Numbered from the stretch's first letter, positions 1 to 14,290 are shown. The stretch is DNA of 64,000 nucleotides from Acanthochromis polyacanthus (GCF_021347895.1 NC_067118.1:43366755-43430754), one strand, 5' to 3'. Translations and numbers: made by a program. Notes: generated by a model not told the origin, from the sequence alone.

Positions 1-45
1 GGACAATTTTAAGTTGTTTTAGACAAGTTTCTATCATCTTGGACA

Positions 46-402
46 TATACTACCGTTCAAAGGTTTGGAGTCACTTAGAAATGTCCTTATTGTTGAAAGA
101 AAAGCAGATTTTTCAATGAAGATCACGTTTAATGAATGATAAATCCAGTGTAGACATAGTTAATGTGGTAAATGACTATTGTAGCTGTAAACGTCTGATT
201 TTTAATGGAATATCTCCATAGGGGTACAGAGGAACATTTCCAGCAACCATCACTCCTGTGTTCTAATGCTACATTGTGTTAGCTAATGGTGCTGAAAGGC
301 TCATTGATGGTTAGAAAACCCTTGTTCAGTTATGTTAGCACATGGATAAAAGTGGAAGTGGAGAACAGGAAACTGTCTGGATGACCCCAGACTTTTGCAC
401 AA
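46..402 (+). mobile_element. Tc1/mariner-type short non-autonomous element, copy 1
   Basis: The left end reads TACTACCGTTCAAAGGTTTG and the right end (about 381-402) carries a decayed inverted match, ATGACCCCAGACTTTTG. The body, with its GTAGACATAGTTAATGTGG and GGAATATCTCCATAGGGG landmarks, recurs at 6269-6850 and 49524-49867. These ends resemble a common teleost Tc1-like family. No transposase remains, so this is a deletion derivative. Bases 1-45 just outside are pieces of a degenerate GGACAA-type array that also occurs inside copy 2. Confidence 0.75.
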
Positions 403-454
403 ACTTTCTGCTTCAGTGCTTTTCCTCTTACCTTTGTATGAAAGCTTCATGCGT

Positions 455-625
455 GGTGAGGAGGAGGATGAGGAGGTGGAGGAAGAGGAGGAGGATGAAG
501 AGGAAGAGGAGGAGGTTCTGGTCACGGTGCTGGAGGAGGCATGAGCAGCAGCCAAACCCAGCAGGAAGAGAGAGCTGCAGGTGACCATCATGGCCACCAT
601 CATCATCATCATGGTCATCATCGTG
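455..625. repeat. GA-rich purine tract followed by a (CAT)n stretch
   Basis: From about 455 to 545 the + strand is almost pure purine, built of GAG, GAA and GAT triplets. A short imperfect CAT/CAC run follows at about 590-625. Apparent serine-rich and arginine-rich reading frames here are products of this low-complexity sequence and are not genes. Confidence 0.8.
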
Positions 626-2599
626 GCACGCTCACAGGAAGCTCCTTCAGTTCAGAAATCAGGTCCGTGAAGGGACCTTTAAGTGTTTATTAATGCCCCA
701 CGCTGGTGTTGTTGAGCAGTTTATTCACGTATGCTTTATATATTTCTATCAGAGCTTCTGGTTCATGTCTGGTCTTCCTCTAAGGCTCCAGTAATGATCT
801 TTATCCTGCTCCGCTGAAGGACGACCAAGTTCACCTCTCACATCCAAAAAACGTCGCACACGGACACCTAAAAATAGACAGAAAAGGGGAAAAGGATTTT
901 AGAAAATGTGCAGCGCTTGCAAACACGTGCTCGTGCCAGGGATGCCCCTGTGCAGCACAGAAAAGCAACCCTGGCGTCTGAGGTATATTTAGTCCCAGTT
1001 AGATTGATGCCCCTGCCAGGCTGTGTTAATGCCAGCCTCCATTATGGCAACAACACTATAATCTCCTCACATTACAGCAGCATCCAAAACACACACACTA
1101 ACACACACACTGACTGAGATGGAGCCCAGCACAGTGTCTCTATGTCTGCCAGCTCTCACTTCTTTCCTCCACACTGGCAGACGTTGTCACCAAATGAGAT
1201 CTCTGCTCTCGCTGAGTGACTAATGAGCCGACGGTGACGTGGACGGATGAATGAATGAGCGAGTCCAGCCACACAAGACCAAACACTGTTGGCTTTTCTG
1301 ATGACATTGTCCTATCAGTATTGAGTTACACAGCAGTGGACGTGACATCAGAAGTGACTTAAAGCATCTCTTTATAACCTGGTTTACAGTCTGCCTTACA
1401 AACCCGTCAGCTTCTTCTCTAAACAGTGAAACCTCTTTCTTAGGATGTAAGATACCAGTTGTTAAACGTTTATAGTACGTAGAGCCTCCATTTTTTTCAG
1501 TGTTGGCATCAAAAAATGATCACTGAAACTGAAAATGACAAAAATGAGAAAAGTTACTGACATGATTAAGTTTTTTAGAATCTTAAAGGTCTTCAGCCTG
1601 GTCTGCCCCCCAAACCCCAGCAGTTCTTTAGACACATGTGAATATTTAACTCAATCTGCTGAAAACAGCTGAAAGCTAAAGTTCAAGTCTCCAGCAAATC
1701 TCAACCAAATCTGTAAAAACCTGATGGGATGAAAATGAAAGTAACATGCATTTACATTCAAATCCTAATTTGTTCATCTCTTTCTAACCTTGTTTACTCG
1801 TGGCGTCTATAATCTGGCTGCATGCTTTTAAAACCATAAAATCTCTGAAGTTTTTGGAGTTATTGTGTCAGTGAAGTCCCCAGTAAGTGAGCCGAAGCAG
1901 GAACCAGGTCAGCGGTTTGTAAGCCGACATGTATACGAGCGCTGTGCTGTGAAAGCGTGCACGGACACACACCTCTCTGTCAGTACTTTGGACTCTGCGG
2001 TCAGCCAGAACAATAAAGTCTTTCACTGAAAACAGTCTCCTTTATTATATTGCAGCTCACAGTTGGCACTCAGTAACTGAGCAGACAGTCGGCTTTTCCC
2101 TCTTTTTTTTTTTTCAGTTTTCAGTCTTTACTTCGTCTCCCCCTCACAGCAATCACCGTCTATCTCTGGCCTTCATCTCTTACCCTCTGTGTCTTGGCAT
2201 TGAAATCGGCTTTTTTTAATAACGCTCCGTACCACAGACAGGTTTTTCTGTCAGACGCTCAGTAACAGTATCTCTCTTTATGTGGAGCTTTTAATAAGGA
2301 GGCTCAGATGCTTAAGGAGGCCCATAGATGGATTCTGAACAGTAGTCTGAACCTGTTTAATTTGGGGTTTTCTGTGGGGGACATCCATTGTGAGTGTGAC
2401 AGCAGTCAGCAGGACTCGGTTCTGTGTGTTCTAACGTCTGGTTCAGATTATTTACTACAAACTGATGCACCAACAGAGGAGGAGGTTTCACAGATTTGCG
2501 TGGATTTCTTCAGTTGAGGTCGACTTTGTGGTGGTTTTCAGACTCTAACACGAACCCGATCGTCATCCTGGTCCTCTTTAAAACGAAATAAATCCGTCA
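626..2599. other. No gene recognised; short (AC)n at 1088-1111
   Basis: No reading frame with splice-like ends was seen. It includes an imperfect (AC)n at 1088-1111, a T-rich tract near 2103-2116, and a moderately GC-rich stretch at 905-1090 that could be conserved non-coding DNA but shows no recognisable motif. Confidence 0.5.
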
Positions 2600-2604
2600 A
2601 AACT

Positions 2605-3115
2605 TGCTCTAAACTGCACAGCCTGGGAATGAAGACATGGGAGAAATTCTACCAGAAGACACCTAAAAAATCCATCCAACATTCCACATCTCCTCGCTTT
2701 GTCTCAGGCATGGCTCGGTCCAATTTAAAACAGTCCATAGATGACAGATTATCCAAATTCTACTCAGATGTTACACCAAACTGTCCTAGATGTCCGTATA
2801 CCCTGTCTCCTTGGGACGTATGTTTTGGTCATGTCCGTCTTTGAATTATTTTTAGTCTTTAATCTTTCAATCACGTGACCCTTTCTCAGCTCCTTTAGGA
2901 ATAGTTAGGGATGAGTTTGGGGTGTCCTGTCTCCACAGAAATGCAAACGCTCATGCATCAGTGCCTCTGCTATTGCTCCTACATTTATCCACTAGATTAG
3001 AGAGGTGATGTTACAGTATTATTGAAATTAGAAAAAATGAAGTATACAGTACGAAGGCTGGAGGATAAATATGGAATAACCTGGTTATGATTCATAACTC
3101 GTATTAGGAGTCTGC
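2605..3115 (+). pseudogene. LINE (L1/Tx1-like) ORF2 C-terminal remnant
   Basis: A decayed reading frame starts with residues like WEKFYQKTPKKS, continues through RLSKFYSDVTPNCPRCPY, and after a frameshift reads like FNHVTLSQLL and, near 3030-3070, a frame resembling KNEVYS. The CPRC pair followed by a VCFGHVRL block (family form close to MFWSCP) matches the cysteine/histidine motif at the end of L1-type ORF2 proteins. Upstream endonuclease and reverse transcriptase parts are absent, so this is a 5-prime truncated, frameshifted copy. The class call rests on recalled family patterns; the exact clade (Tx1 or Swimmer-like) is uncertain. Confidence 0.6.
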
Positions 3116-3288
3116 TTTTCACCTGATCCCTCGTTGTCTCTCCTTGACTGCTGGCTTCAGTTTTAGAAGAAATGCATTAATTGATACCAAAGTTTTTGTT
3201 ATGGAAAAAATTATTTAAAAAAAAAAGAAACTTGCTTTGAACTGGTGCAACGTTATATTATTGTCTGAATGTCTGCTTAAAGCGAAAG

Positions 3289-3734
<446 letters not shown>

Positions 3735-5545
3735 GACCGGTCTCTGTCTAGTTCTAGACTAGCTGTGGGCTGGTTACTGACTAGCTTCTGTCTAGTTTTA
3801 GACTAGTTGTGGGCTGGTTCTAGACTAGTTTTGAGCTGGTTCTAGACTAGTTTTGGGCTGGTTCTAGACTAGTTGTGGGCTGGTTATAGACTAGTTGTGG
3901 GCTGGTTATAGACTAGTTGTGGGCTGGTTTTAGACTAGCTTTGGGCTGGTTCTAGACTAGCTTTGGGCTGGTTCTAGACTAGTTGTGTGCTGTTCTAGAC
4001 TAGCTTTGGGCTGGCTCTAGACTAGCTTTGGGCTGGTTCTAGACTCGTTGTGGGCTGGTTCTAGACTAGTTGTGGGCTGGTTATAGACTAGTTGTGGGCT
4101 GGTTTTAGACTAGTTATGTGCTGTTATGGTCTAGTTTTGGGCAGGTTCTAGACTAGTTGTGGGCTGGTTCTAGACTAGTTGTGGGCTGGTTATAGACTAG
4201 TTGTGGGCTGGTTATAGACTAGTTTTGAGCTGGATCTAGACTAGTTATATGCTGGTTATGGTCTAGTTTTGGGCTGGTTTTCGACTAGCTTTGGGCTGGT
4301 TCTAGACTAGTTGTGTGCTGTTCTAGACTAGCTTTGGGCTGGCTCTAGACTAGCTTTGGGCTGGTTCTAGACAAGTTGTGGGCTAGTTCTAGACTAGTTG
4401 TGGGCTGGTTCTAGACTAGTTTTGAGCTGGTTTTAGACTAGTTATGTGCTGTTATGGTCTAGTTTTGGGCAGGTTCTAGACTAGTTGTGGGCAGGTTCTA
4501 GACTAGTTGTGGGCTGGTTCTAGACTAGTTGTGGGCTGGTTCTAGACTAGTTGTGGGCTGGTTATAGACTAGTTGTGGGCTGGTTATAGACTAGTTATAT
4601 GCTGGTTATGGTCTAGTTTTGGGCTGGTTCTAGACTAGTTGTGGGCTGCTTCTAGACTTGCTTTGGGCTGGTTCTAGACTAGTTGTGTGCTGGTTCTAGA
4701 CTAGTTGTGGGCTGGTTTTAAATTAGTTGTGGGCTGGTTCTAGACTAGCTGTGGGCTGGATCTAGACTAGTTGTGGGCTGGTTATAGACTAGTTGTGGGC
4801 TGGTTATAGACTAGTTTTGAGCTGGTTTTAGACTAGTTATATGCTGGTTATGGTCTAGTTTTGGGCTGGTTATAGACTAGTTGTGGGCTGCTTCTAGACT
4901 AGCTTTGGGCTGGTTCTAGACTAGTTGTGGGCTGGTTCTAGACTAGTTGTGTGCTGGTTCTAGACTAGTTGTGGGCTGGTTTTAAATTAGTTGTGGGCTG
5001 GTTCTAGACCATTTGTGGGCTGGTTATAAACTAGTTTTGGGCTGGTTATAGACTAGTTTTGGGCTGGTTCTAGACTAGTTTTGGGCTGGTTTTAAACTAG
5101 TTGTGGGCTGGTTCTAGACCATTTGTGGGCTGGTTATAGACTAGTTGTGTGCTGGTTCTAGACCAGTTGTGGGCTTGTTATAGACTAGTTGTGGGCTGGT
5201 TCTAGACTAATTTTGGGCTTGTTATAGACTAGTTGTGTGCTGGTTATGGACTAGTATTGGGCTGGTTATGGACTAGTATTGGGCTGGTTATAGACTAGTA
5301 TTGGGCTGGTTATAGACTAGTATTGGGCTGGTTATAGACTAGTATTGGGCTGGTTATAGACTAGTTGTGGGCTGGTTATAGACTAGTTGTGTGCTGGTTA
5401 CTTACTAGCTTCTGTCCAGTTTTAAATTAGTTTTGGGCTGGTTATGTACTAGTTGTGGGCTGGTTATAGACTAGTTGTGGGCTGGTTATAGACTAGTTTT
5501 GGGCTGGTTCTAGACCAGTTTTGGGCTGGTTCTAGACTCATTCTG
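3735..5545 (+). repeat. 22-bp minisatellite (GACTAGTTGTGGGCTGGTTC type), about 80 units
   Basis: Tandem units of 22 bp with consensus TCTAGACTAGTTGTGGGCTG plus GT. Most units carry CTAG tetramers at TCTAGA and ACTAGT. Variants include GTTTTGGGC, GCTTTGGGC, GTATTGGGC and TTATAGAC. A block of about 75 bp holding a GTGTGCTGTTCTAGAC variant occurs near 3979 and again near 4307, showing duplication of blocks of units. Units contain TAG stops, so this array is not coding. Edges grade into unique DNA. Confidence 0.95.
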
Positions 5546-6268
5546 CAGTATTTTAAAGCAGAAGGACATCGGTGCTCTGCAGCTCCACCACACAAACACA
5601 CATAGTCGTACACTTCCTGGGAGTGACAGGGACAGCGGTGTAGCCTCACTCCTGTCGGCTGCTATAAAAGGAACCAGCGGCCTCATTGTTCTTCGGTCTG
5701 AGTGTCTAAATCTGCTACTGAGAGCTAAAAGAGGCCGTCGCTGCTCCATGCATGGGTGCAGCAGCTTTATGTCCTCATCTGCAAACTCCTTCACCCACAG
5801 CTGCAAACACGCAAACTCCTCGCATGTTCCATAATGCATCTTAATAAAAAAAGAAAAAGAAAAGCCACCGGGCCGCTGACACTCGCATTCAGTTCAGCTT
5901 CAATAGACATGGAGCAGCAGCATGCCAAGAGGGAGTGGATTAAAAATAAAGACACAGTGAGCCAGAGAGGTGGGGGTGAAGCTGTCCTGTCAAAAACCAG
6001 CCTAAATAGAGACGAGCAGACAAAGAGGGCCGGCCTCCGGGGTGAGAAGGCCTTTAGAGTGAGGTTAGAGTGCAGCGCGACAGTACTGGAAGCACTAATG
6101 AACCAACGGGTATCAGAGGATCGACTTGATGCCTCGCTAGCACCGGATAGAATGAGAAGAGTGACGGACACTAAGAGGTCTGAAGATAGAAGGTGATGGA
6201 AGATGGAAGGACTGATATGGGTTTAAGAGGGCTGATTATGGGTGATCAGCGAAGATTTGGAACCAATG
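5546..6268. other. Unassigned; longest non-repeat ORF of the window lies here
   Basis: A 146-codon + frame (5756-6196) and a 126-codon - frame (5791-6171) overlap. The + translation is basic and low in complexity (KKRKRK near its start), with no domain I recognise and no splice or promoter context. Open frames on both strands argue for chance or for selection on the DNA itself. Around 6050-6160 the sequence is less AT-rich than its flanks and could be a conserved non-coding element. A gene call is not supported. Confidence 0.3.
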
Positions 6269-6850
6269 TATATTACCGTTCAAAAGTTTGGGGTCACTAA
6301 GTATTCTTATTTTTGAAAGAAAAGCAGTTTTTCCAGTGAAGATACCATTAAATGAATGATAAATCCAGTGTAGACATAGTTAATGTGGTAAATGACTATT
6401 GTAGCTGTAAACAGCTGATTTTTAATGGAATATCTCCATAGGGGTACAGAGGAACATTTCCAGCAACCATCACTCCTGTGTTCTAATGCTACATTGTGTT
6501 AGCTAATGGTGCTGAAAGGCTCATTGATGATTAGAAAACCCTTGTAGTTATGTTAGCACATGGATAAAAGTGGGAGTTTAATGGAAAACATGGAGTTTAG
6601 AATCAGATTGGACATTTTTTGCCTGTTTTCTTGTGAGTTTTGATTAGTTTTTGTCATTTTGGGCAAACTGAGTATTTTTGGACGAGTTTTTAATCATTTT
6701 ACACAAATGTCGAGTTATTTGGGACAAACTATGATTTTGGAGCGGTTTTAGACCATTTCTGAGACAGTTTGGAGATGTTTTAGTCATTTTGGACAAGTAC
6801 TGAATCCTGTAGGACAACGTTGATGACCCTGAACTTTAACAGTAGTGTAC
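6269..6850 (+). mobile_element. Tc1/mariner-type non-autonomous element, copy 2
   Basis: The left end is TATTACCGTTCAAAAGTTTG. The right end (6822-6850), with GATGACCCTGAACTTTAACA then GTAGTGTA, is its decayed inverted copy. The body at 6300-6590 matches copies 1 and 3 closely. Between the body and the right end, about 6605-6820, lies a degenerate array of roughly 20 bp (GTCATTTTGGACAAG type) that makes this copy longer. No transposase frame is present. Confidence 0.75.
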
Positions 6851-8184
6851 ATGAAATCTAATGTTTTAACAGCGTGACAGCAGAGAACCTGCCATTCATA
6901 ACTAGACTTCTTCATCATTAAGGCTGTGTGTAACTGAATATGTAACATAGAAACAGGAGTGATTCATTTTAATCAGATTGATCCGTTTGTCTCCTGCATC
7001 TTCTGTTCTTCTCTATTTCCCTAATCTTGGCACAGTTCTATCACTTTTATTGCCCACTAAAGTCCATATCTTAAAGCATTATTTGTTATTGTTTTCCACA
7101 TTCTTTTTTGTTTCTTTGCTTTATTGCTTTATGGACAGCTTTCCAGACTTAGCCACTAGCCGTTAGCATATCCTTAGCTGATGTCTTGGTTTGTGTTCAG
7201 CTTTTGTTGCCAGAGAGACGTTTGTGTGAGACCACAGAGTGATAATAGATGGAGAAATGACTGCATCAGATCTGAAGTAGAGCATTTAATTTATCAATAA
7301 TAAGTCAATAAAACTGACAAACATCTGCCACAAAGCTGATAATCGGTCTGTCCCTACTAAGGAGGACAGAACTGGACATGATTCGAGGACAAGAAGGGAC
7401 AGGATGGACACCTGAGTGGAAAAAGGAACCAAAAAGGTGAAATGAGGTGCCACAGACAAGAAGGGAAGTTATTAGTAGACTGATGATGTGGGATAGGATG
7501 GAGAGAGAAGAGGAGAAGGCAGAGAAATAAATAAGGAATAGGCAAAAGAAGTGTGGAAAAGAAAAGTAAAAGATGTGGAGAAAGTTAAAAGATCCGTGAA
7601 GCAGAATGAAAATCTGCATGAATCAGAGGAGAAAGGAGGTTATTGGAAATCTGGAGGCAGAGAGAGTCTGAGCGGATTCAGTGAATGAAAGAACAAGATA
7701 TAGACGTTCCATACAGTCCCACGGACAGGAAAAGAAAAGAAAAAGGAGAATGGAGAGAGGGAGGGAGGCATGGAGGAGAAGAAAACAAGCGAGGCGAGAG
7801 GTGATGGAGAAGAGAAAGGAGACGATTGTTTCGCCCACGGGGAGAGAAAAGAGTTTCCCTGGCGTCTGACCAACGAGTCTAAGCCTCCCCGTGATGGAGA
7901 AATGAAAGGCTGGAGGGATGGACGGATGAAAAGGAAGAATGGATGAGGAGGAGGGAGAGGGTGAGGAGTTTTATAGAGTGAAACAGCAGGTAACTGGTGG
8001 CTTTTGCACCAGTTTGATTGAGAGGGCAGGAGGAGGGTGGGAGGCTGAGTGAACTGGGAATATGAGGGTTTTTTTATTGTTTAAAGAGACTTCACATCTC
8101 TGTGCTGTATATTATGGTATGTTTGGTGAATGTTTCTATTTATAATATATGACAGCTCCAGGGGTATGAGCCTCACCCAGACTG
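6851..8184. other. No gene recognised; long purine-rich tract
   Basis: From about 7420 to 7960 the + strand is strongly purine-biased (AGGAGA, AAAAGAAAAG and GGAGGGAG runs). This produces long apparent frames such as those at 7640-7873 (-) and 7681-7869 (+) that are composition artefacts. The rest holds nothing assignable. Confidence 0.55.
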
Positions 8185-9106
8185 CTGTAAAGATCTAGAA
8201 TCAGATGATCCTCAACAGAACTAGACCAGTCGCTGACGATCTACTCCGCCTGGGTCAAAATGAATTTAGGCAATCTCACTGAACTACTGCTCACATCCTA
8301 GCTCTCAGAAGAATTGTTGAGGAGGTATTAAACCACAAGAAAGAAGCAATACTGGTTTCCATTGATTTCAAGAAGGCTTTTGACTCAACTGACAGAAACA
8401 AAATGTTCCAAATTCTCCTGACATGGAATCCCTCCTCCTATTGTTGAAGCAATAAAAGTTATTTAATGTCAACATTTCTGGTAGTTCAGACTCCTGAGGG
8501 CAACACAGATCTCTTCTCTATAGACACCAGAGTTCTTCACGGAGACCCTCTAGCCCCTTTCCTCTTCATCATCTGCTTAGACTATGCTGCACTGACGAAT
8601 GCAATCTGCCCTCTGATGGTCTGACCCTAAAGCGTTGTAGAAGACACCCTGAAGAAGTGCCCCAGAACTCACAGATGGCATCACCCTCCTGGACAACCCT
8701 CTCAATGAAGCATAAGACCTTCTGCATTGGGTAGAGCAAGAAACAAGACAGATTGGACTCTTCCTGAATGCTGGACAGACCAAGTTCATACACCTTAATC
8801 CAACCTCTGAGGAAACACATTCAGCACTAGATGGGTCTGAAATTGAAAAAAAATGCTGATTTTCTAGATCTTGGAGGCTCCACCAGCACAGCACATGATA
8901 AAGAAACAGAAACTGGTAAAGTTGGGAGCATTAAACTCTGCCAAAATATGGGTATCTCCTATAAAAACAACAACGAAAAGGCATCAGTAGAATCCATCTG
9001 GCTCTATGGATCTGACTCCCGGTCACTAACGAAAGACTCTCAGAAAAAGAGTTGATGGAACTTCTACCAGAATGCTACGGATGGTACAAAATATCTCCTG
9101 GAAATC
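8185..9106 (+). pseudogene. LINE reverse transcriptase remnant, left part
   Basis: Conceptual translation across several frames gives non-LTR reverse transcriptase blocks in order. First is an ILALRRIVEEVLNHKKEA helix region. Motif A, VSIDFKKAFDS, is near 8355-8390. A VLHGDPLAPFLFIICLDY block is near 8530-8585. A thumb-like LLHWVEQETRQIGLFLNAG region and an ESIWLYGSDS block near 8995-9015 follow. The catalytic YADD motif is lost: at about 8668-8685 only a TDG-like residue run remains. Frameshifts and the missing motif show a dead, 5-prime truncated copy. It continues at 9675 after a nested insertion. Confidence 0.8.
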
Positions 9107-9667
9107 CAAACCCGGTCTCACGGGGATTCGTGAAACTGTCACGTAAGTTTTAGTTTCGGTTTCGTGCGCACCAACACGATTTCGTCATGTTTTTCGTGCC
9201 GCTCACCACGAAATGTTTTTCGCTGTGGTAATCACATCTGAAAGTGGTTTATACCGGCGGATTCATGACGATCTAAGCTGTCCATCGGCGTATACTGCTT
9301 GTGTGATCGCGTTTGCGGCCGCTGTCCGCCGGACATTCTTGAAATTCCTATGCAAATTGGTAAGTGTACCACCGGCTTATGGTTAGGTTATGGTTAGGTT
9401 ATGGTTAGGGTTATGGTTAGGGTTATGTTTAGGGACGATGTCATGCAAAATATAGCGTTGGATTCGCCACGGTTTTACATTAAAAATATAATATACACAT
9501 TCTTTTGAAATACGTTCTGAGTGGCACGAAAAGTCCGCCGTTTAAAATACATTGGTGCGCATTTTGTGGTGAGCGGCACGAAAAACATGACGAAATCGTG
9601 TTGGTGCGCACGAAACCGAAACTAAAACTTACGTGACAGTTTCACGAATCCTCGTGAGATCGGGCTG
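9107..9667 (+). mobile_element. Long-TIR non-autonomous DNA element, copy 1, nested in a LINE
   Basis: The ends are inverted repeats of about 105-110 bp. The left starts CAAACCCGGTCTCACGGGG and the right ends CGTGAGATCGGGCTG. GGAAATC at 9100-9106 is repeated exactly at 9668-9674, a 7-bp target duplication. The middle holds telomere-like GGTTAGGGTTATG runs near 9380-9430. It has no reading frame. A second copy lies inverted at 16878-17426. Superfamily is uncertain: a 7-bp duplication does not fit the usual 8 bp of hAT, and Dada- or P-like groups are alternatives. Confidence 0.85.
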
Positions 9668-9674
9668 GGAAATC

Positions 9675-9960
9675 ACACCTCACCATCATGTCACTATATA
9701 GTCCACATCCACGCTGGTCAACCATCATTAGGGAACGTAGACCAGCCCTGGATGGACGTGTGCTGAGACACAACGAAGCAGCTGGTCGTTGCTATGGAAA
9801 CCTGATGCTATCAGAAGAGCTGGAAGGTGCTAGAAGACGACACTGGTCTGGAAAGCAAAGAACCTTTGACTGCAATACTGGACAGAGGGAGCTGGAGGAA
9901 GAACTTTATTCATGTCACCGATTCTGTTGGATGCACTTGACTGACTGACTGACTGTGGTG
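9675..9960 (+). pseudogene. LINE remnant, right part and 3-prime tail
   Basis: It resumes the LINE frame after the nested element with LYSPHPRWSTIIRERRPALD, then GRVLRHNEAAGR, the usual post-RT C-terminal block of this kind of LINE. It ends with a short CTGA tandem tail at about 9943-9957, typical of non-LTR 3-prime ends. Joined to 8185-9106 it makes one 5-prime truncated copy. Confidence 0.75.
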
Positions 9961-11112
9961 CACGTTAAAAACAGAACTTTAATGATAAAGAGACAGCAAA
10001 AGAAAGGAGATGTAGGATAACTAGGATGGACACTGAGAATGAGGAAGCAGAGACAGAAACATCCACTACAAATGCTGTAAAACTTCAGGTTTGGAGCCAT
10101 GCAGCTACGCAATAAAGGGTTAAATGATCCCATTCTTACTGAACTGTGTCATTTGGAAGCTAACAGCACACATCTGAAACGCATTTAAATCAAAAGCACA
10201 AGTCTCATGCCACCTGTTGTTTCCATGCTGGTAGTTTACTGCCGTTTAAATCAAGTCCATAAATTCCCATAAATCTGAGCAGTATCGATATAAAGTGCTC
10301 ATTATAGGAAGCACTTCAGAAAGCAAAGTCTGATGCTGATTGGATCTGATGGTTAACGTTTATCTCAGGGCTTAGACTTGGTTTTTGGGATCACGGTTGG
10401 AAACAACGGCCAGATTGTTGGTGGTGTTGAGCGTAGGATGGTGAAGAATCCAGAGGCTGAATCTTCACAAACACCTCATGGTGGAGGAGCAGCGAGCATG
10501 GAAAAGGCTGGACGTCCAGTCTTACTGCTTTCCCACCACATCCCAGTGCAATCCAGCCTTTAAAAGCCTCGTTGTGTTTTGATTCAGCTCAGATAAAAGC
10601 AAAAAAAAAGCCCTGACATGTGCATATAATTGTTTTATTTCCAGAAAAACAGAAGCATGAAAGGAGAAAGTCTCGACCAAAATTTGGTCTTTTATTGTGG
10701 TAGATTTAACTAACATTTTGGTCATTTTTTTTACATATTTGTGGTGGTTTTGAGTCATATTTTGCTCATTTTATATCAATTTGTGGTAGTTCTATCTCAT
10801 ATTTTGGTCATTTTATTCTGCAGATGATGCAGGAGAAAACATGCAGAATTTAGGAAATATATCTATCTGGAGATGTAAAACGTGTGACTTCAATCAATCA
10901 ATAACTAGTTTAATAAGAGAAAGAAATTTAAATTAAAAATTGAGCTGAAACAAGCAGAAAAAAAACCAGAAAAGTTCAAAGCTCAGTCATATGAAAGTGG
11001 AGAAGAAAAGTTTTAAAAGCAGCCTCTGTATCCAGCGTGTAATGCTGCTAAGAAGACTTATTTTCAGTCTTGAGGCAACACAGAAAGTACATTAACACAG
11101 ACACACACACAC
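9961..11112. other. No gene recognised
   Basis: Around 10680-10820 there is a loosely repeated TTTTGGTCATTTT/TTTGTGGT pattern. No coding or RNA gene was seen. Confidence 0.5.
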
Positions 11113-11389
11113 ATGTTTGTACTTCTATCTTAGTGAGGACATCCATAGGCGTAATGCATTTCCTAGAGCCTTATCCTAACCTTAACCGTCACAACTGATC
11201 GCCTAACCCTAATCCTTACCCTAACCCTAACCAAACCTCAATTCATACCTGTTCTCTAAAAACAAGTCTTCACCCTCAAACATGGCTGTTTCAAAGTGAG
11301 GACCGGCCAAAATGTCCTCACTTTGTAAAAATGTCCTCACTTTGATAGTTAAATGCAGAAAATGGTACTCACCATGTAGCAAGTACAAG

Positions 11390-11390
<1 letters not shown>
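11113..11390 (+). repeat. Fold-back dispersed repeat, GTGAGGACAT type
   Basis: It begins CTTCTATCTTAGTGAGGACA and later carries inverted ATGTCCTCAC motifs (near 11312-11342). The core is rich in CCTAACC and CCCTAACC. A diverged copy lies at 28733-28920. It shares its layout and end sequence with the neighbour at 11451-11724, so the two look like related subfamilies. The telomere-like core is part of the repeat and is not an interstitial telomere. Confidence 0.65.

Positions 11391-11450
<60 letters not shown>
11391..11450. repeat. (AC)30 microsatellite
   Basis: Uninterrupted AC run between two related fold-back repeats. Confidence 0.98.
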
Positions 11451-13969
<2,519 letters not shown>

Positions 13970-14290
13970 TGGGTCATGAAGGCAGCAGGATAAGCAGTTC
14001 ATTCCACAAACATTTTCCAGTTCCTGTTGGTGGATCCTGAGGCATTCCTAGGTCAGATGAGGTATAAAACCCCCTCCAGTGATTTCTGGTTCTGCCCCAG
14101 AGTTTCCTTCCAGTTTGCCATGGATGTAAAACCTGTAAAGAAATTCACCCAGGAGGCCTGAACTACCTCAGCTGGATCCTTCTGATGCTAAGGAGCAGAG
14201 ACTCTGCCTGAGTTCCCTCCAGATGTCTGAGATCAGCCACCCTACTGAAGAATCTCCTTTTGGCTGCTTGTATCTGCGGTCTTTTAAAAT
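13970..14290 (-). pseudogene. Rex3/RTE-like LINE 3-prime fragment, antisense
   Basis: Read on the + strand it shows the antisense pattern of a Rex3-type tail: GGGTCATGAAGGCAGCAGGA, then CTGAGGCATTCCTAGG, GATGAGGTATAAAAC, CTGGATCCTTCTGATGC and finally TTTGGCTGCTTGTATCTGCG. These correspond in order to the GGCCTGGGAACGCC-type and upstream blocks of Rex3 in reverse. No open frame remains. A sense-strand relative is at 34060-34370. Confidence 0.6.

Noticed and set aside
301..621. Ser-rich secreted-like protein on the minus strand
   Set aside because: Produced by the purine tract and (CAT)n; it overlaps a transposon end.
3735..5545. CRISPR-like or regularly spaced array
   Set aside because: Units are contiguous 22-mers without unique spacers, in a vertebrate genome.
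8569..8894. Minus-strand frames of 83 and 105 codons
   Set aside because: Antisense shadows of the LINE reverse transcriptase remnant.
9107..9667. hAT assignment of the long-TIR element
   Set aside because: Both copies give exactly 7-bp duplications rather than 8, so the superfamily is left open.
11160..11240. Interstitial telomere repeat
   Set aside because: The CCTAACC runs are irregular and belong to the core of a dispersed repeat with other copies.
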